Shown here: positions 1-6,797 of the stretch, piece by piece
Layout: each line of letters begins with the position of its first letter
How positions within the stretch are numbered: the stretch's first letter is position 1
Assembly: GCA_031549165.1 (NCBI GenBank)
Contig: JAVBQE010000143.1
Coordinates: 1-15,195, forward strand
Length of the DNA stretch: 15,195 nt
Direction: 5' to 3'
Origin: Parelusimicrobium sp031549165
GTDB lineage: Bacteria > Elusimicrobiota > Elusimicrobia > Elusimicrobiales > Elusimicrobiaceae
Translations under genes and position numbers: made by a program
The notes under the pieces: generated by a model
Seen by the model: the letters and a program-made list of their open reading frames with translations, nothing else
Told to the model about the DNA's origin: nothing
Database searches by the model: none

Positions 1-1
1 C

Positions 2-82
2 GCCGATCTGAGGAAAAATGTAAATTATGCCAAAAGCCGAAGAGCCATCCGCGCGGGCGCGGAGCAGCCCGCCATCAATTAG
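2..82 (+). CDS. C-terminal fragment of an unidentified protein (5' end outside window)
   Basis: Frame 2 is open from the window edge to a TAG at 80-82 and encodes 26 residues, a basic tail ending in EQPAIN. The composition (RKN, KSRRAIRAG) is plausible for the end of a real protein. The stop is followed within 30 bp by a hairpin, and the gene converges on the small minus-strand gene at 146-262. The fragment is too short to assign a family. Frame 1 is also open here for longer, but it runs through the terminator and antisense to the small gene, so frame 2 is preferred. Confidence 0.45.
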   Translation, partial: ADLRKNVNYAKSRRAIRAGAEQPAIN

Positions 83-100
83 TAACTCCGTCCTCCACTA

Positions 101-130
101 AAACAAAAAACGCGGCCGTTAAGCCGCGCT
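101..130 (-). terminator. Rho-independent terminator of the Cys-rich small gene
   Basis: A perfect 6-bp GC stem (CGCGGC at 111-116, GCCGCG at 123-128) encloses a 6-nt loop. On the minus strand it is followed by six T, one G and four T (110 down to 100). It lies 16 bp past the stop at 146. On the + strand it also follows the fragment ending at 82, but there only a short T run follows, so it serves that direction weakly at best. Confidence 0.75.
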
Positions 131-145
131 TTAAGTTCAACAAAC

Positions 146-262
146 CTATTTACATTTGCAAGGCTTGCCGTCAAAACACCCGCAGTGCTTTTCCGGCGTG
201 CATTTACAATTCGGTGAATGCTTAGGAGCATTGTTCTTATTACATCCGCATCCGCAACCCAT
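146..262 (-). CDS. Small cysteine-rich, metallothionein-like protein (38 aa)
   Basis: This short gene encodes 38 residues with nine cysteines at positions 3, 5, 7, 19, 21, 27, 29, 35 and 37. They fall as C-x-C-x-C near the N terminus, then C-x-C, C-x-C and C-x-C; two His and several Lys fill the gaps. Dense C-x-C pairs with no hydrophobic core are typical of metallothioneins and other metal-thiolate cluster proteins, so cytoplasmic Zn/Cd/Cu binding is the likely role (inference). Support for a real gene is a strong AAGGGGG ribosome site 8 bp before the ATG, a promoter-like pair at 300-327, and a hairpin plus T-run terminator just past the stop. It is a stand-alone unit downstream of mltG. It does not match a named bacterial metallothionein family that I can recognise from sequence alone. 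Confidence 0.8.
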   Translation of the reverse strand: MGCGCGCNKNNAPKHSPNCKCTPEKHCGCFDGKPCKCK

Positions 263-299
263 ACTGGCCACCCCCTTATTTTATTTACTGCTTTTAATA

Positions 300-327
300 A
301 GTATATAACAATTTTGCCATCCTGCAA
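300..327 (-). promoter_or_regulatory. Sigma70-type promoter for the Cys-rich small gene
   Basis: On the minus strand TTGCAG (322-327) is separated by 16 bp from TATACT (300-305, five of six consensus bases). The pair lies in the 79-bp gap between the mltG stop and the small gene and predicts a 5' leader of about 30 nt. No metal-regulator operator is evident by eye. Confidence 0.55.
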
Positions 328-341
328 GGTATGAAAAAGGG

Positions 342-1379
342 TTATTTGCCTCTTACTGAACGAATGGCTTTAACGTGCTGGTTATACGTCTCGGTAAATA
401 TGTGTCCGCCGGTTACATTATCCGCCACGAAGTACAATGCCTTAAAGTCCGGCTCCGGGTTTAGCACGGCCAGCACGCTGGAGAGGCTGGGGCTGCATAT
501 AGGCCCGGGCGGCAGGCCGGGGTACATGTAGGTGTTGTAGGGTGAATCTGTTTTCCTTAAGTCAGACAATGTTAAATTTTTCTTCCAGTATTTATGTTCG
601 CGCATGTCGTAGCCGAAGGCGTATTGCACTGTGGGGTCGGCCTGCAACTTCATGCCTATTTTAAATCTGTTAATGTAAACAGCGGCTATTTTGGGCCTCT
701 CCACGTCCAGCACGGCCTCGCGTTCTACGATGGAGGCGATAGTTAAAATCTGCCTTTCGCTCAGCCAGTAGCCGTCTTTGGGAAGAAGCGGGCGCACGCG
801 CCTGTTAAACTCGTCTGTCATGGTATTAATGGCTTTCTGCGGACCTACGTCTTCGGCAAATAAATATGTGGACGGGTAGAGATAGCCTTCTAAATTTTGC
901 GCTTTGGCAAGTTTTATAAATTCTTCGGCTGAAGTAATAAAATTTTCCGACATCACCGCGCCCACTTCTTCCAGGCGCAGGCCTTCTTTTATTGTTACTT
1001 TTTTAAGGAAATTGCAGCGGTTGGAGGTGATGCAGCTTATTATGCTTATAGTGTTCATGTTATCATTAAGCACAAATTTGCCCGCCTTAAGCCCTTGCGC
1101 GCCCGCCGTTAAGCGAAGCACGGTGAGAAAGAAGAATTCGCTTTTTATAAGCTTACTTTCTTTAAGCTCATGCGCCACGCCGCGCCCGGTAGTGCCAGGA
1201 GCGATTTCAAAGAGAACAGTTTCTCCCGCCGGCGCAAAAAAACTTTTTACAGAATAAACAATAACCAGCGCAAACAAAAGCATAAAGATGCAGGAGAAAC
1301 ATATTTTTACATGTTTCTTCTTGATCTTCTTATGCGGTTTTTGTTCTATATTTTCTGTCATAATTATTTGGGTTGTCAT
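342..1379 (-). CDS. mltG: Endolytic murein transglycosylase MltG (YceG-like)
   Basis: MltG cleaves nascent glycan strands at the inner membrane and is thought to terminate peptidoglycan polymerisation. The 345-aa product fits the family length. It has a Lys-rich cytoplasmic N terminus, one membrane span at about residues 24-46, then the periplasmic YceG domain. Diagnostic segments are LEGYLYPSTY (163-172), ILTIASIVEREA (211-222) with the catalytic Glu at about 219, LQADPTVQYAFG (245-256) and NTYMYPGLPPGPICSPS (282-298). It is the last gene of the minus-strand cluster, 141 bp after tyrS. The ATG at 1379 lies in the edge of an intergenic repeat (1375-1530). An in-frame ATG at 1361 would drop six residues. 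Neither has a clear Shine-Dalgarno sequence, so the start is uncertain. Confidence 0.95.
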   Translation of the reverse strand: MTTQIIMTENIEQKPHKKIKKKHVKICFSCIFMLLFALVIVYSVKSFFAPAGETVLFEIAPGTTGRGVAHELKESKLIKSEFFFLTVLRLTAGAQGLKAGKFVLNDNMNTISIISCITSNRCNFLKKVTIKEGLRLEEVGAVMSENFITSAEEFIKLAKAQNLEGYLYPSTYLFAEDVGPQKAINTMTDEFNRRVRPLLPKDGYWLSERQILTIASIVEREAVLDVERPKIAAVYINRFKIGMKLQADPTVQYAFGYDMREHKYWKKNLTLSDLRKTDSPYNTYMYPGLPPGPICSPSLSSVLAVLNPEPDFKALYFVADNVTGGHIFTETYNQHVKAIRSVRGK

Positions 1380-1530
1380 TGCTAGGCCTGCAAGGCCGCG
1401 GCAATCTCCCGCTTATATTTTACGGCATTTATTTTATGAACAGTTTCTAAAGAAACTGTTTTTTGAGCGGGAGATCCCTCGCTCCTACGCTCGGCCGGGA
1501 CAAAATAATTTGCCTGCAAATTATTTTGTC
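1375..1530. repeat. Palindrome-rich intergenic repeat between tyrS and mltG
   Basis: This 141-bp gap, with both flanks, is built almost entirely of inverted repeats. ATCTCCCGCT (1404-1413) pairs with AGCGGGAGAT (1466-1475). Inside that pair, AACAGTTTC (1439-1447) pairs with GAAACTGTT (1452-1460). GGCCT/AGGCC form a small hairpin at 1385-1397. The end pieces (CATTGC-AGGCC...GGCAATCTCCC on the left, GGGAGATCCCTCGCTC on the right) resemble the 'GTCATTGCGAG...GCAATCTC / GAGATCCCTCGCT' dispersed repeats known from many bacterial genomes. That resemblance is from memory, not a search. The left end reaches the first possible mltG start codon and the right end reaches the tyrS stop. Confidence 0.65.
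1499..1530. repeat. Perfect 15-bp inverted repeat across the tyrS stop codon
   Basis: GACAAAATAATTTGC (1499-1513) and its exact reverse complement (1516-1530) are separated by only two bases. The right arm contains the last tyrS codons and its TAA. In tyrS mRNA this would fold into an AT-rich hairpin swallowing the stop codon. It lacks a following U run, so it is not a standard terminator. One arm may be an inverted copy of the gene's 3' end made when the adjoining repeat arrived (inference). Confidence 0.7.
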
Positions 1531-2675
1531 AATTTAAAAAACTGCCTTCTGCCTACCTGCAAAATATCACCTGCATTAAATTTAAGCTCCCCATCGGCAG
1601 GCACTTTTTCTCCGTTTAAACGCACGGCGGCCTGGTCTATCAGGCGGCGTGCTTCATTTTTACTTTTGGCGGCTTTTACTTCCACCAGCAGCGCGCTAAG
1701 CATAGCGCCTTCTTTTACGGCAAGTTCCTGCATATCGTCAGGGTTTTCTTTTTTGGAGAATACGGTTTCAAAATGTTTAAGCCCGCCTTCAGCCATTTCC
1801 TTATTATGAAAGCGCTCTGTGATGATAAGCGCAAGTCTTTTTTTGGCGGCCATAGGATGCATTGCTTTAACATCAGACATGTTTTCAGAGGTTAAAAGCT
1901 CGTAATATTTATACATCGTCTCGTCTGAAACGGACATTATTTTACCGAACATATCGTTCGGCTCGTCGTTAAGGCCCACATAGTTACCGTAGGATTTGGA
2001 CATTTTTTTAACGCCGTCCGTGCCCACCAGCAGCGGCACTGTTATAACAACCTGCGGCTCCTGGTCATTATTTTTCTGCATCTGGCGGCCTACAAGCAGG
2101 TTAAAAATTTGGTCTGTCCCTCCTATTTCCACGTCGGCCTTCAAGGCCACACTGTCCTGCCCCTGGAAGATGCCGTACATTATTTCCAACAGGCTGATAG
2201 GCGCCTGGTCGGCCATTCTTTTGCGAAAGTCCTCACGCTCCAAAGCCTGCGCCACGGTTATTTTAGAAAGTGCAAGTAAGATTTCTTTATTCTTTAAAAA
2301 CGGGTCCAGCCATTCGCTGTTAAAGCGTACTTCGGTTTTGGTTTTGTCTAAAACTTTAAAGGCCTGGTCCGTATAAGTTTTAGCGTTTTCTAAAATAGCT
2401 TCAGGGCTTAGCATGGGCCGGCCGGCTGTTCTGCCGCTCGGGTCCCCTATGCGCGCCGTAAAATCGCCTATAACAAGCACTGCCGTGTGCCCGATATCCT
2501 GGAAGCGGCGAAGCAACGAGAGCACCACGCTGTGGCCTAAATGTAAGTCTGAACTCGTAGGGTCACAGCCTAATTTAATTCTTAAATTTTTACCGGTGGA
2601 AAGTTTTTTCTCAAGCTCTGTTTTGTTTACCACGTCTACACAGCCGCGTGTTATAAAGTTGATTGCGTCTTGCAT
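1521..2675 (-). CDS. tyrS: Tyrosyl-tRNA synthetase
   Basis: The product charges tRNA-Tyr with tyrosine in the cytoplasm. It is a class I synthetase of 384 aa, with the HIGH signature as HLGH (45-48, in SSDLHLGHS) and the KMSKS loop KKMSKS (223-228). The segment IGGTDQIFNLLVGR (184-197) is typical of the tyrosine pocket region. The last 60 or so residues form an S4-like RNA-binding domain (EARRLIDQAAVRLNG...VGRRQFFKL). The HLGH form and length resemble the shorter TyrRS subgroup found in many Gram-negatives. The start is set by TCTCCT on the + strand (2684-2689), i.e. AGGAGA, 8 bp upstream of the ATG. The gene lies 16 bp behind the TPR gene and is probably co-transcribed with it. No T-box or other leader control is visible. 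Confidence 0.97.
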   Translation of the reverse strand: MQDAINFITRGCVDVVNKTELEKKLSTGKNLRIKLGCDPTSSDLHLGHSVVLSLLRRFQDIGHTAVLVIGDFTARIGDPSGRTAGRPMLSPEAILENAKTYTDQAFKVLDKTKTEVRFNSEWLDPFLKNKEILLALSKITVAQALEREDFRKRMADQAPISLLEIMYGIFQGQDSVALKADVEIGGTDQIFNLLVGRQMQKNNDQEPQVVITVPLLVGTDGVKKMSKSYGNYVGLNDEPNDMFGKIMSVSDETMYKYYELLTSENMSDVKAMHPMAAKKRLALIITERFHNKEMAEGGLKHFETVFSKKENPDDMQELAVKEGAMLSALLVEVKAAKSKNEARRLIDQAAVRLNGEKVPADGELKFNAGDILQVGRRQFFKLTK

Positions 2676-2691
2676 TAGTTATGTCTCCTGG

Positions 2692-4206
2692 TTATTTTTT
2701 TAAAAATTTTTTATCTGCTTTTTTTAAATATTCCGCCGCTTTAGCTTCATCGCCTAAAGCTTTGTAGACCATGTAAAAGTGGTATGAAAGTTCACCGTCT
2801 TCGCCCATTTCGGCTTCTGCTTTTTTAAGCCATTCCAGCGCGCCGTTATAATCTTTTTTTCTGTACAACAGCCAGCCGTAAGAGTCCATATACGCAGCCT
2901 CCTCGGGATTAATGGAAAGCGCTTTATCAAGCATGCTTTCTGCCGCGTCCAACTGCTTATTTTCATCGGCTAGGTAATAGCCGTACATGTTTAGCATGCC
3001 GTCATTATCGGGGTACTTTTGATAAAGCTGTTTGATTAATTTTTCAAATTTTCTATTTTCGCCCAAAGTGCTGAGGCTAAGCGCAAGGCGCTCCTGCGCG
3101 CGCTCATAATCCGGGCTTTGCTTAATTATTTTTTCTAATACTTTTACAGCTTCTTTATGCTGGTTTTCTTCCTGTAACATTACAGCATAATAATAGCCCA
3201 TCTCCACGCTTTTGGAAGAATTGTAGGACCCTTTTAAAATATCCAGCGCAGCCTGTTTATCCGGAATTTTGGAGGCATAAATAGCCGCCTGCAGCTGGCG
3301 CTTTGTGTTAACCGCATAGTCCTGCGCGGCCTTTGTGTAATTAAGCGCGGCGGGATAATCCCCCTCTCCCTCAGCGAGCGCAGCTAAAAACTGGTTGGCG
3401 GTGTCTGAGGCTGGGTTGGTTTTCAAAATATTTTCAAAGTTTTCCTGCGCGGCGGACATGTTGCCTAACATTATGTTGATAGCGCCCATGCGCTGGTAGT
3501 TTTCTTCGGTGGCCTTACCCATTTTTTCCAGTGACTGGTATTCCTTAAGCGCCAAAAAGTAGCTGCGGTTCTTCTCGTAAATATCGGCGCGCACGCGGTA
3601 GGGCGCGTCCGCCTCCGGCGCAAGGCGGCTTACTTCTTCGTAATTTTCCAAAGCTTTGGCCACATTGCCGCGCGACAAATAAATGTCGCCTATGCTGGCA
3701 TACGCCATGGCCGCCTGCTCCGGGTATAATGAAGCGTGTTTTTTAAGGACGATAAGCGCTCTGTCCGAATCCATTTTGGAAAGCAAAGGAATATACTGCG
3801 CAAGCACGGCCGGGCTCGTAGGGTCTAAGGCCAAAGCCTTCTCATAATACTCAAGCGCCGTCTGCAAATTGCCCTGGGACCATGCATACTGCGCGTAAAT
3901 GGAACGCGCACGCTCGGTGTTAATATTCTTAAGTCCCTCCGCTGCGTGCGATACAAGGCCCGCTTTTCCCGCGCGAAGGCCCGCCAAAACAGCATCTTCT
4001 TTTAGCACCACGGATTCAGGATACGTTTTTAAAGCTTTTAGATAGTACTCCAAAGCCTGGTCATTATGGCGGTTATTTTCGGAGAGAAGCGCGGTAAGGT
4101 AGTCCAAATAAAATTCTTTATTCCAGTCTCCCATCACAAAATTATCCAGCGCAAAGGCGGTAGGACATACGATGGCTGATAAAATTAAAATAAATAGTTT
4201 TTTCAT
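2692..4206 (-). CDS. Exported tetratricopeptide-repeat protein
   Basis: The 504-aa product has a signal peptide (MKK, hydrophobic core, likely cleavage after the AFA at about residues 18-20, before LDN). There is no lipobox, so a periplasmic location is likely. The rest is a long solenoid of TPR units. Clear helices carry the A/Y-L/F-A-P pattern, for example YYEKALALDPTSPAVLAQY, NYEEVSRLAPEADAPY, ENFENILKTNPAS and DKALSINPEEAAYMDSYGW. The last unit, with DSYGWLLYRKKDYNGALEWL, is a form common in outer-membrane or secretion-associated TPR proteins. The partner is unknown; TPRs mediate protein-protein contacts. Its ATG overlaps the rimI stop as ATGA, and tyrS follows 16 bp later, so it belongs to the minus-strand operon. 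It could assist envelope assembly, but nothing in the sequence proves this. Confidence 0.85.
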   Translation of the reverse strand: MKKLFILILSAIVCPTAFALDNFVMGDWNKEFYLDYLTALLSENNRHNDQALEYYLKALKTYPESVVLKEDAVLAGLRAGKAGLVSHAAEGLKNINTERARSIYAQYAWSQGNLQTALEYYEKALALDPTSPAVLAQYIPLLSKMDSDRALIVLKKHASLYPEQAAMAYASIGDIYLSRGNVAKALENYEEVSRLAPEADAPYRVRADIYEKNRSYFLALKEYQSLEKMGKATEENYQRMGAINIMLGNMSAAQENFENILKTNPASDTANQFLAALAEGEGDYPAALNYTKAAQDYAVNTKRQLQAAIYASKIPDKQAALDILKGSYNSSKSVEMGYYYAVMLQEENQHKEAVKVLEKIIKQSPDYERAQERLALSLSTLGENRKFEKLIKQLYQKYPDNDGMLNMYGYYLADENKQLDAAESMLDKALSINPEEAAYMDSYGWLLYRKKDYNGALEWLKKAEAEMGEDGELSYHFYMVYKALGDEAKAAEYLKKADKKFLKK

Positions 4207-4604
4207 AATTTTTTACCCATTAAAAGGGCGTCTTCTTCTTGATAAAACTTTTCTCTTTTTCCTAAAACGCTAAAGCCGTGCTTCTTGTAAAAATTAACCG
4301 CTGCGGCGTTGCCTTCTCTTACTTCCAGCGTAATATTTTTAACCCCACACTCTTTTAAATTTATAAATAATTTTTCTATAAGCGTGCTTGCAAGGCCCTT
4401 TTTTGAGGATGCCTCCAGAACGCCCAGATTTTCTATCTCCGCGTTTTCAAGCACCGCGCGCACGCTGATAAACGCAGCCTTACTTTCGTCCAACAGTACT
4501 ACCGCGTACGGGTTGGACAGTTCTTTTTCTATATCTTCCAAAGTCCACTGCGCGCAGTCCGCGCGAGTATCAATAATTCTTTTAATGGCCTCTGCGTCCG
4601 TCAT
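4203..4604 (-). CDS. rimI: GNAT N-acetyltransferase, RimI-like
   Basis: RimI acetylates the N-terminal Ala of ribosomal protein S18 using acetyl-CoA. The 133-aa product shows the GNAT fold. A strand (AEIENLGVL, 55-63) leads to the acetyl-CoA loop SSKKGLASTLIEKL (67-80), then LEVREGNAAAVNFYKKHGF (93-111), the Asn...Tyr signature strongly shared by RimI, and a C-terminal YxxEDALLM strand. The usual R/Q-x-x-G-x-A loop has S/K at its start, but G71 and A73 are kept. It overlaps tsaB upstream and the TPR gene downstream by 4 bp (ATGA on both sides). The tsaB-rimI pairing is a classic neighbourhood and supports the RimI call over a generic GNAT. The true substrate cannot be read from sequence. Confidence 0.85.
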   Translation of the reverse strand: MTDAEAIKRIIDTRADCAQWTLEDIEKELSNPYAVVLLDESKAAFISVRAVLENAEIENLGVLEASSKKGLASTLIEKLFINLKECGVKNITLEVREGNAAAVNFYKKHGFSVLGKREKFYQEEDALLMGKKL

Positions 4605-5272
4605 TTACCAGTCTCAAAACGCGCGGGCTTTAAGTACAAAGGTTCCAGGCTGTTCTGCTCAAAATTTGTTTGCGCCGCCGCCTCACACAAAACTTTGGGG
4701 CTCAATTTAGAGTTCTTGTCAGAAGCTAAAGTAAAACCGTGTATTAAATTTGTAAGGCTGCTCTTTTCTTTATCAAATCCGCTGATAAAAAGCGGCGCCT
4801 TGTATGTTTTCAGTTTCAAAAGCATATCTTCTTTACTAAGCCACATAGGCGCGCTGCCGTCAAAAAACTGCAAAAAATATTCTTCCCTAAACGCATGTAA
4901 TACAACGGCGTGCACGCCGCCTTCGTTAGCTTTTAGCCATTTTTTATATGCTGCTGTGCGCGCTATTTGAAAATTTAAAAACTCAAACACTGTCATGGAC
5001 GCGGCGTCCGCGCCGTTAAGCGCGCGTAGCATGCTGGCTAAAGTTATGCTTATTCTTATCCCCGTAAACCTGCCCGGCCCGCGCAGGAAAAAAACTTTTT
5101 TAATGTCTTTCATTTCCACGCCGGCTTTGGTAAAAAGTTTTTTTAGCGACGGGAAAAGCAGCTCTTCCTGCTTTATGCCCGCCTTTTTTACGGAGTAAAT
5201 TTTGCCATTATATTCAAAAGCTAAAAGCAATGGGCTGGAAGTGGTGTCAAGGGCAAGGGTTATATTTCTCAT
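4601..5272 (-). CDS. tsaB: tRNA t6A biosynthesis protein TsaB
   Basis: TsaB is the ASKHA-fold partner of TsaD in the complex that makes N6-threonylcarbamoyladenosine at A37 of ANN-decoding tRNAs. The 223-aa product has the N-terminal phosphate-1-like strand LALDTTSSPLLLAF (6-19), the EELLFPSLKKLF segment (36-47), and the dimer-interface helix motif RGPGRFTGIRISITLA (64-79). The family usually has GPGSFTG; here Arg replaces Ser. The C-terminal half is diverged, as is usual for TsaB, and ends with the LEPLYLKPA segment typical of the family. It overlaps tsaE (upstream) and rimI (downstream) by 4 bp each. No tsaD or tsaC is in the window, so they must lie elsewhere. Confidence 0.93.
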   Translation of the reverse strand: MRNITLALDTTSSPLLLAFEYNGKIYSVKKAGIKQEELLFPSLKKLFTKAGVEMKDIKKVFFLRGPGRFTGIRISITLASMLRALNGADAASMTVFEFLNFQIARTAAYKKWLKANEGGVHAVVLHAFREEYFLQFFDGSAPMWLSKEDMLLKLKTYKAPLFISGFDKEKSSLTNLIHGFTLASDKNSKLSPKVLCEAAAQTNFEQNSLEPLYLKPARFETGK

Positions 5273-5724
5273 AATTTTTTAAGCAAATCCTCAGCCGCGC
5301 TACCTTTGGCGGAAATTTTGATTGTACGCTCATCTCCTTCCAAAAGCACAAACTCCAGCTCCAGGCGGGAAGAAGAAATAAAGTTTTTAATAGCGTCCGG
5401 CCATTCAGCTAAAATAATTGCATGCTCGTCGGACAACATTTCTTCAAAACCAAAATTAAACATTTCCCTTTCTTCCAAACGAAACAGGTCTATATGGAAA
5501 ATTTTATGCCCGTTGCCTTTATACTCTTTCATCAGGCTAAAGCTGGCGCTTACAGGCTTTGCTTTAAGGCCTAGTGCTTTAATGAGCCCGCTTACAAAAA
5601 CTGTTTTGCCTGCGCCTATCGGGCCGCTGAAGAAAATTATTTCCCCACCATTTAAATGCGCGGCCAACCGCGCAGACAGCGCGCGTGTATCCGATACCGA
5701 GGAGGAGCTAAAAGTTTTTTCCAT
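5269..5724 (-). CDS. tsaE: tRNA t6A biosynthesis ATPase TsaE
   Basis: TsaE is the P-loop ATPase that drives turnover of the TsaB-TsaD complex. The 151-aa product fits the family. Walker A is GPIGAGKT (34-41), with FVSGLIKALG following. The switch-like SASFSLMKEY (59-68) corresponds to the family S-P-[ST]-F-x-L-x-x-x-Y motif, with Ala in place of Pro. HIDLFRL (77-83) carries the conserved Asp, and LAEWPD (105-110) the family E-W-x-[ED] motif. The start ATG shares one base with the stop of the upstream CBM48 gene (TGATG), and the stop overlaps tsaB (ATGA), so translation is probably coupled to tsaB at near-equal levels. Confidence 0.95.
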   Translation of the reverse strand: MEKTFSSSSVSDTRALSARLAAHLNGGEIIFFSGPIGAGKTVFVSGLIKALGLKAKPVSASFSLMKEYKGNGHKIFHIDLFRLEEREMFNFGFEEMLSDEHAIILAEWPDAIKNFISSSRLELEFVLLEGDERTIKISAKGSAAEDLLKKL

Positions 5725-6170
5725 CAGCGTACCGTTTTTACGTTAACTTCCCGGCCTTTAAATTCTACAAGGTCTTTATTTGTAACGTCCTTTTTTTCCA
5801 CACCGTCCACTAAGAATAAATATTTGTATTCGCCTGTAACAAGCGCAAGAGAAACTTCAAAATAGCCTTTGTTATACGGCGTAAGCACTATAGGCGTGTC
5901 CCCCCAGCCGTTAAAGTCCGCCACCAGCTCCACCTTTTTGGCGCCGGGCGCGGTGATGTAGAACTTTCTAAATTTTATCTCCGGCGCGGCGGGCGCGGGC
6001 GGCGCGGGCTTTTTAACCTGCGCTTCTGCGGAAGAGACTTTAAAGCGCTCCTCCCACCCTTTTACAAAGCCAAAGTATTCGTTAGCTATATAAAAAAACA
6101 GCACCAGCGCGGCTGCAAAAAATATGCCGCTGACAACCATGGCGCTGTAGTCATATTCTTTATTCTTCAT
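5724..6170 (-). CDS. Membrane-anchored protein with AMPK-type glycogen-binding (CBM48-like) domain
   Basis: The 148-aa product starts with a short polar stretch, one membrane span (about residues 11-31) and a Pro/Ala-rich linker (54-63). From about residue 66 it has an E-set domain of the AMPK-beta/CBM48 type: FRKFYITAPGAKKVELVADFNGWG, then TPYNKGYFEVSLAL and GEYKYLFLVDG. The FNGW (86-89) and Y-K-Y-x-F-x-V-D-G hallmarks are clear. Such domains bind alpha-glucans or serve as protein-interaction modules. With an N-terminal anchor the domain probably faces the periplasm, although the positive-inside balance is weak. No glycogen-metabolism gene is nearby; the neighbours are a radical SAM gene (11-bp overlap) and tsaE (1-bp overlap). 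The substrate and role are unknown. Confidence 0.8.
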   Translation of the reverse strand: MKNKEYDYSAMVVSGIFFAAALVLFFYIANEYFGFVKGWEERFKVSSAEAQVKKPAPPAPAAPEIKFRKFYITAPGAKKVELVADFNGWGDTPIVLTPYNKGYFEVSLALVTGEYKYLFLVDGVEKKDVTNKDLVEFKGREVNVKTVR

Positions 6171-6783
6171 CCAAAAAAGCCCTTAAATAAAATTCCGCGC
6201 CGAGGCCTTCCACATAAGCCTTCATTTTGGCAGCGTCCACGCCTGTGTTATCCACAGAGCTTATTACTACGCGCTTAAAATGGCCCAGACATTTTTTGAT
6301 AAAATCCACCACGTCTTTTTGCTCTGCCTTGATGCTGGGGCGCACAAGCGCGCGCCACTGCTCTTCGTCGTAGGAGTTGAGGCTGATAAAAATTTCGTCT
6401 ATTTTGCCTTCCAGCTCGGGCACAATGTTGCGCCCGTTGATTACGTTTCCCAACCCTACGGTATTAAGGCGGATTTTTATATTGTTAAATTCTGTTTTTG
6501 CAGCGGCCGCTATCTCCAGCATTTCTTTCAGACGGTACGTGCTTTCGCCGTAGCCGCAGAAGACAATTTCGTCCGCCGCTTTTGCCGCCATTTCTTTACG
6601 AATAAGCGCTATCACTTCTTCGGAAGACGGCTCTTTGCCCTGCAGGTTTAGGTTGCGCCCGTCAAAGGACATCGCCCACTTTGTCTTTATGCAAAAAGTG
6701 CACAAATTAGGGCAGCGGTTTGTAAGGTTAATATACAAACCGTTTTTAAAGCGGTAAACTACAGCAATATCCTTTTCTTCCAT
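6160..6783 (-). CDS. Radical SAM protein, TatD-associated type
   Basis: The 207-aa product carries the radical SAM cluster motif CPNLCTFC (Cys 24, 28 and 31; C-x3-C-x2-C), which ligates a [4Fe-4S] cluster that cleaves S-adenosylmethionine. The N terminus (GLYINLTNRCPNLCTFC), the LNLQGKEPSSEEV segment and the glycine motif FCGYGESTYRL resemble the small 'TatD family-associated radical SAM' group, from memory of that family. No tatD is in the window. The protein is near the minimal size of the fold and lacks a SPASM or other extra domain. The start has no Shine-Dalgarno sequence, but a TATAAT box ends 8 bp upstream, suggesting a nearly leaderless mRNA. It is the first gene of the long minus-strand operon. 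The reaction and substrate are unknown. Confidence 0.87.
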   Translation of the reverse strand: MEEKDIAVVYRFKNGLYINLTNRCPNLCTFCIKTKWAMSFDGRNLNLQGKEPSSEEVIALIRKEMAAKAADEIVFCGYGESTYRLKEMLEIAAAAKTEFNNIKIRLNTVGLGNVINGRNIVPELEGKIDEIFISLNSYDEEQWRALVRPSIKAEQKDVVDFIKKCLGHFKRVVISSVDNTGVDAAKMKAYVEGLGAEFYLRAFLDEE

Positions 6784-6791
6784 ATATACAT

Positions 6792-6797
6792 ATTATA
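6792..6797 (-). promoter_or_regulatory. -10 box (TATAAT) of the minus-strand operon
   Basis: A perfect TATAAT on the minus strand ends 8 bp before the ATG at 6783. No good -35 hexamer is visible at 16-18 bp. The predicted transcription start would fall within a couple of bases of the start codon. Confidence 0.5.

Noticed and set aside
79..327. 82-aa minus-strand reading frame over the same stretch as the Cys-rich gene
   Set aside because: It runs through the promoter and terminator signals and has no ribosome site. The shorter frame with nine ordered cysteines is far better supported.
904..1257. Long + strand reading frames antisense to mltG, tyrS, tsaB and tsaE
   Set aside because: They are shadows of well-identified minus-strand genes and have no recognisable domains.
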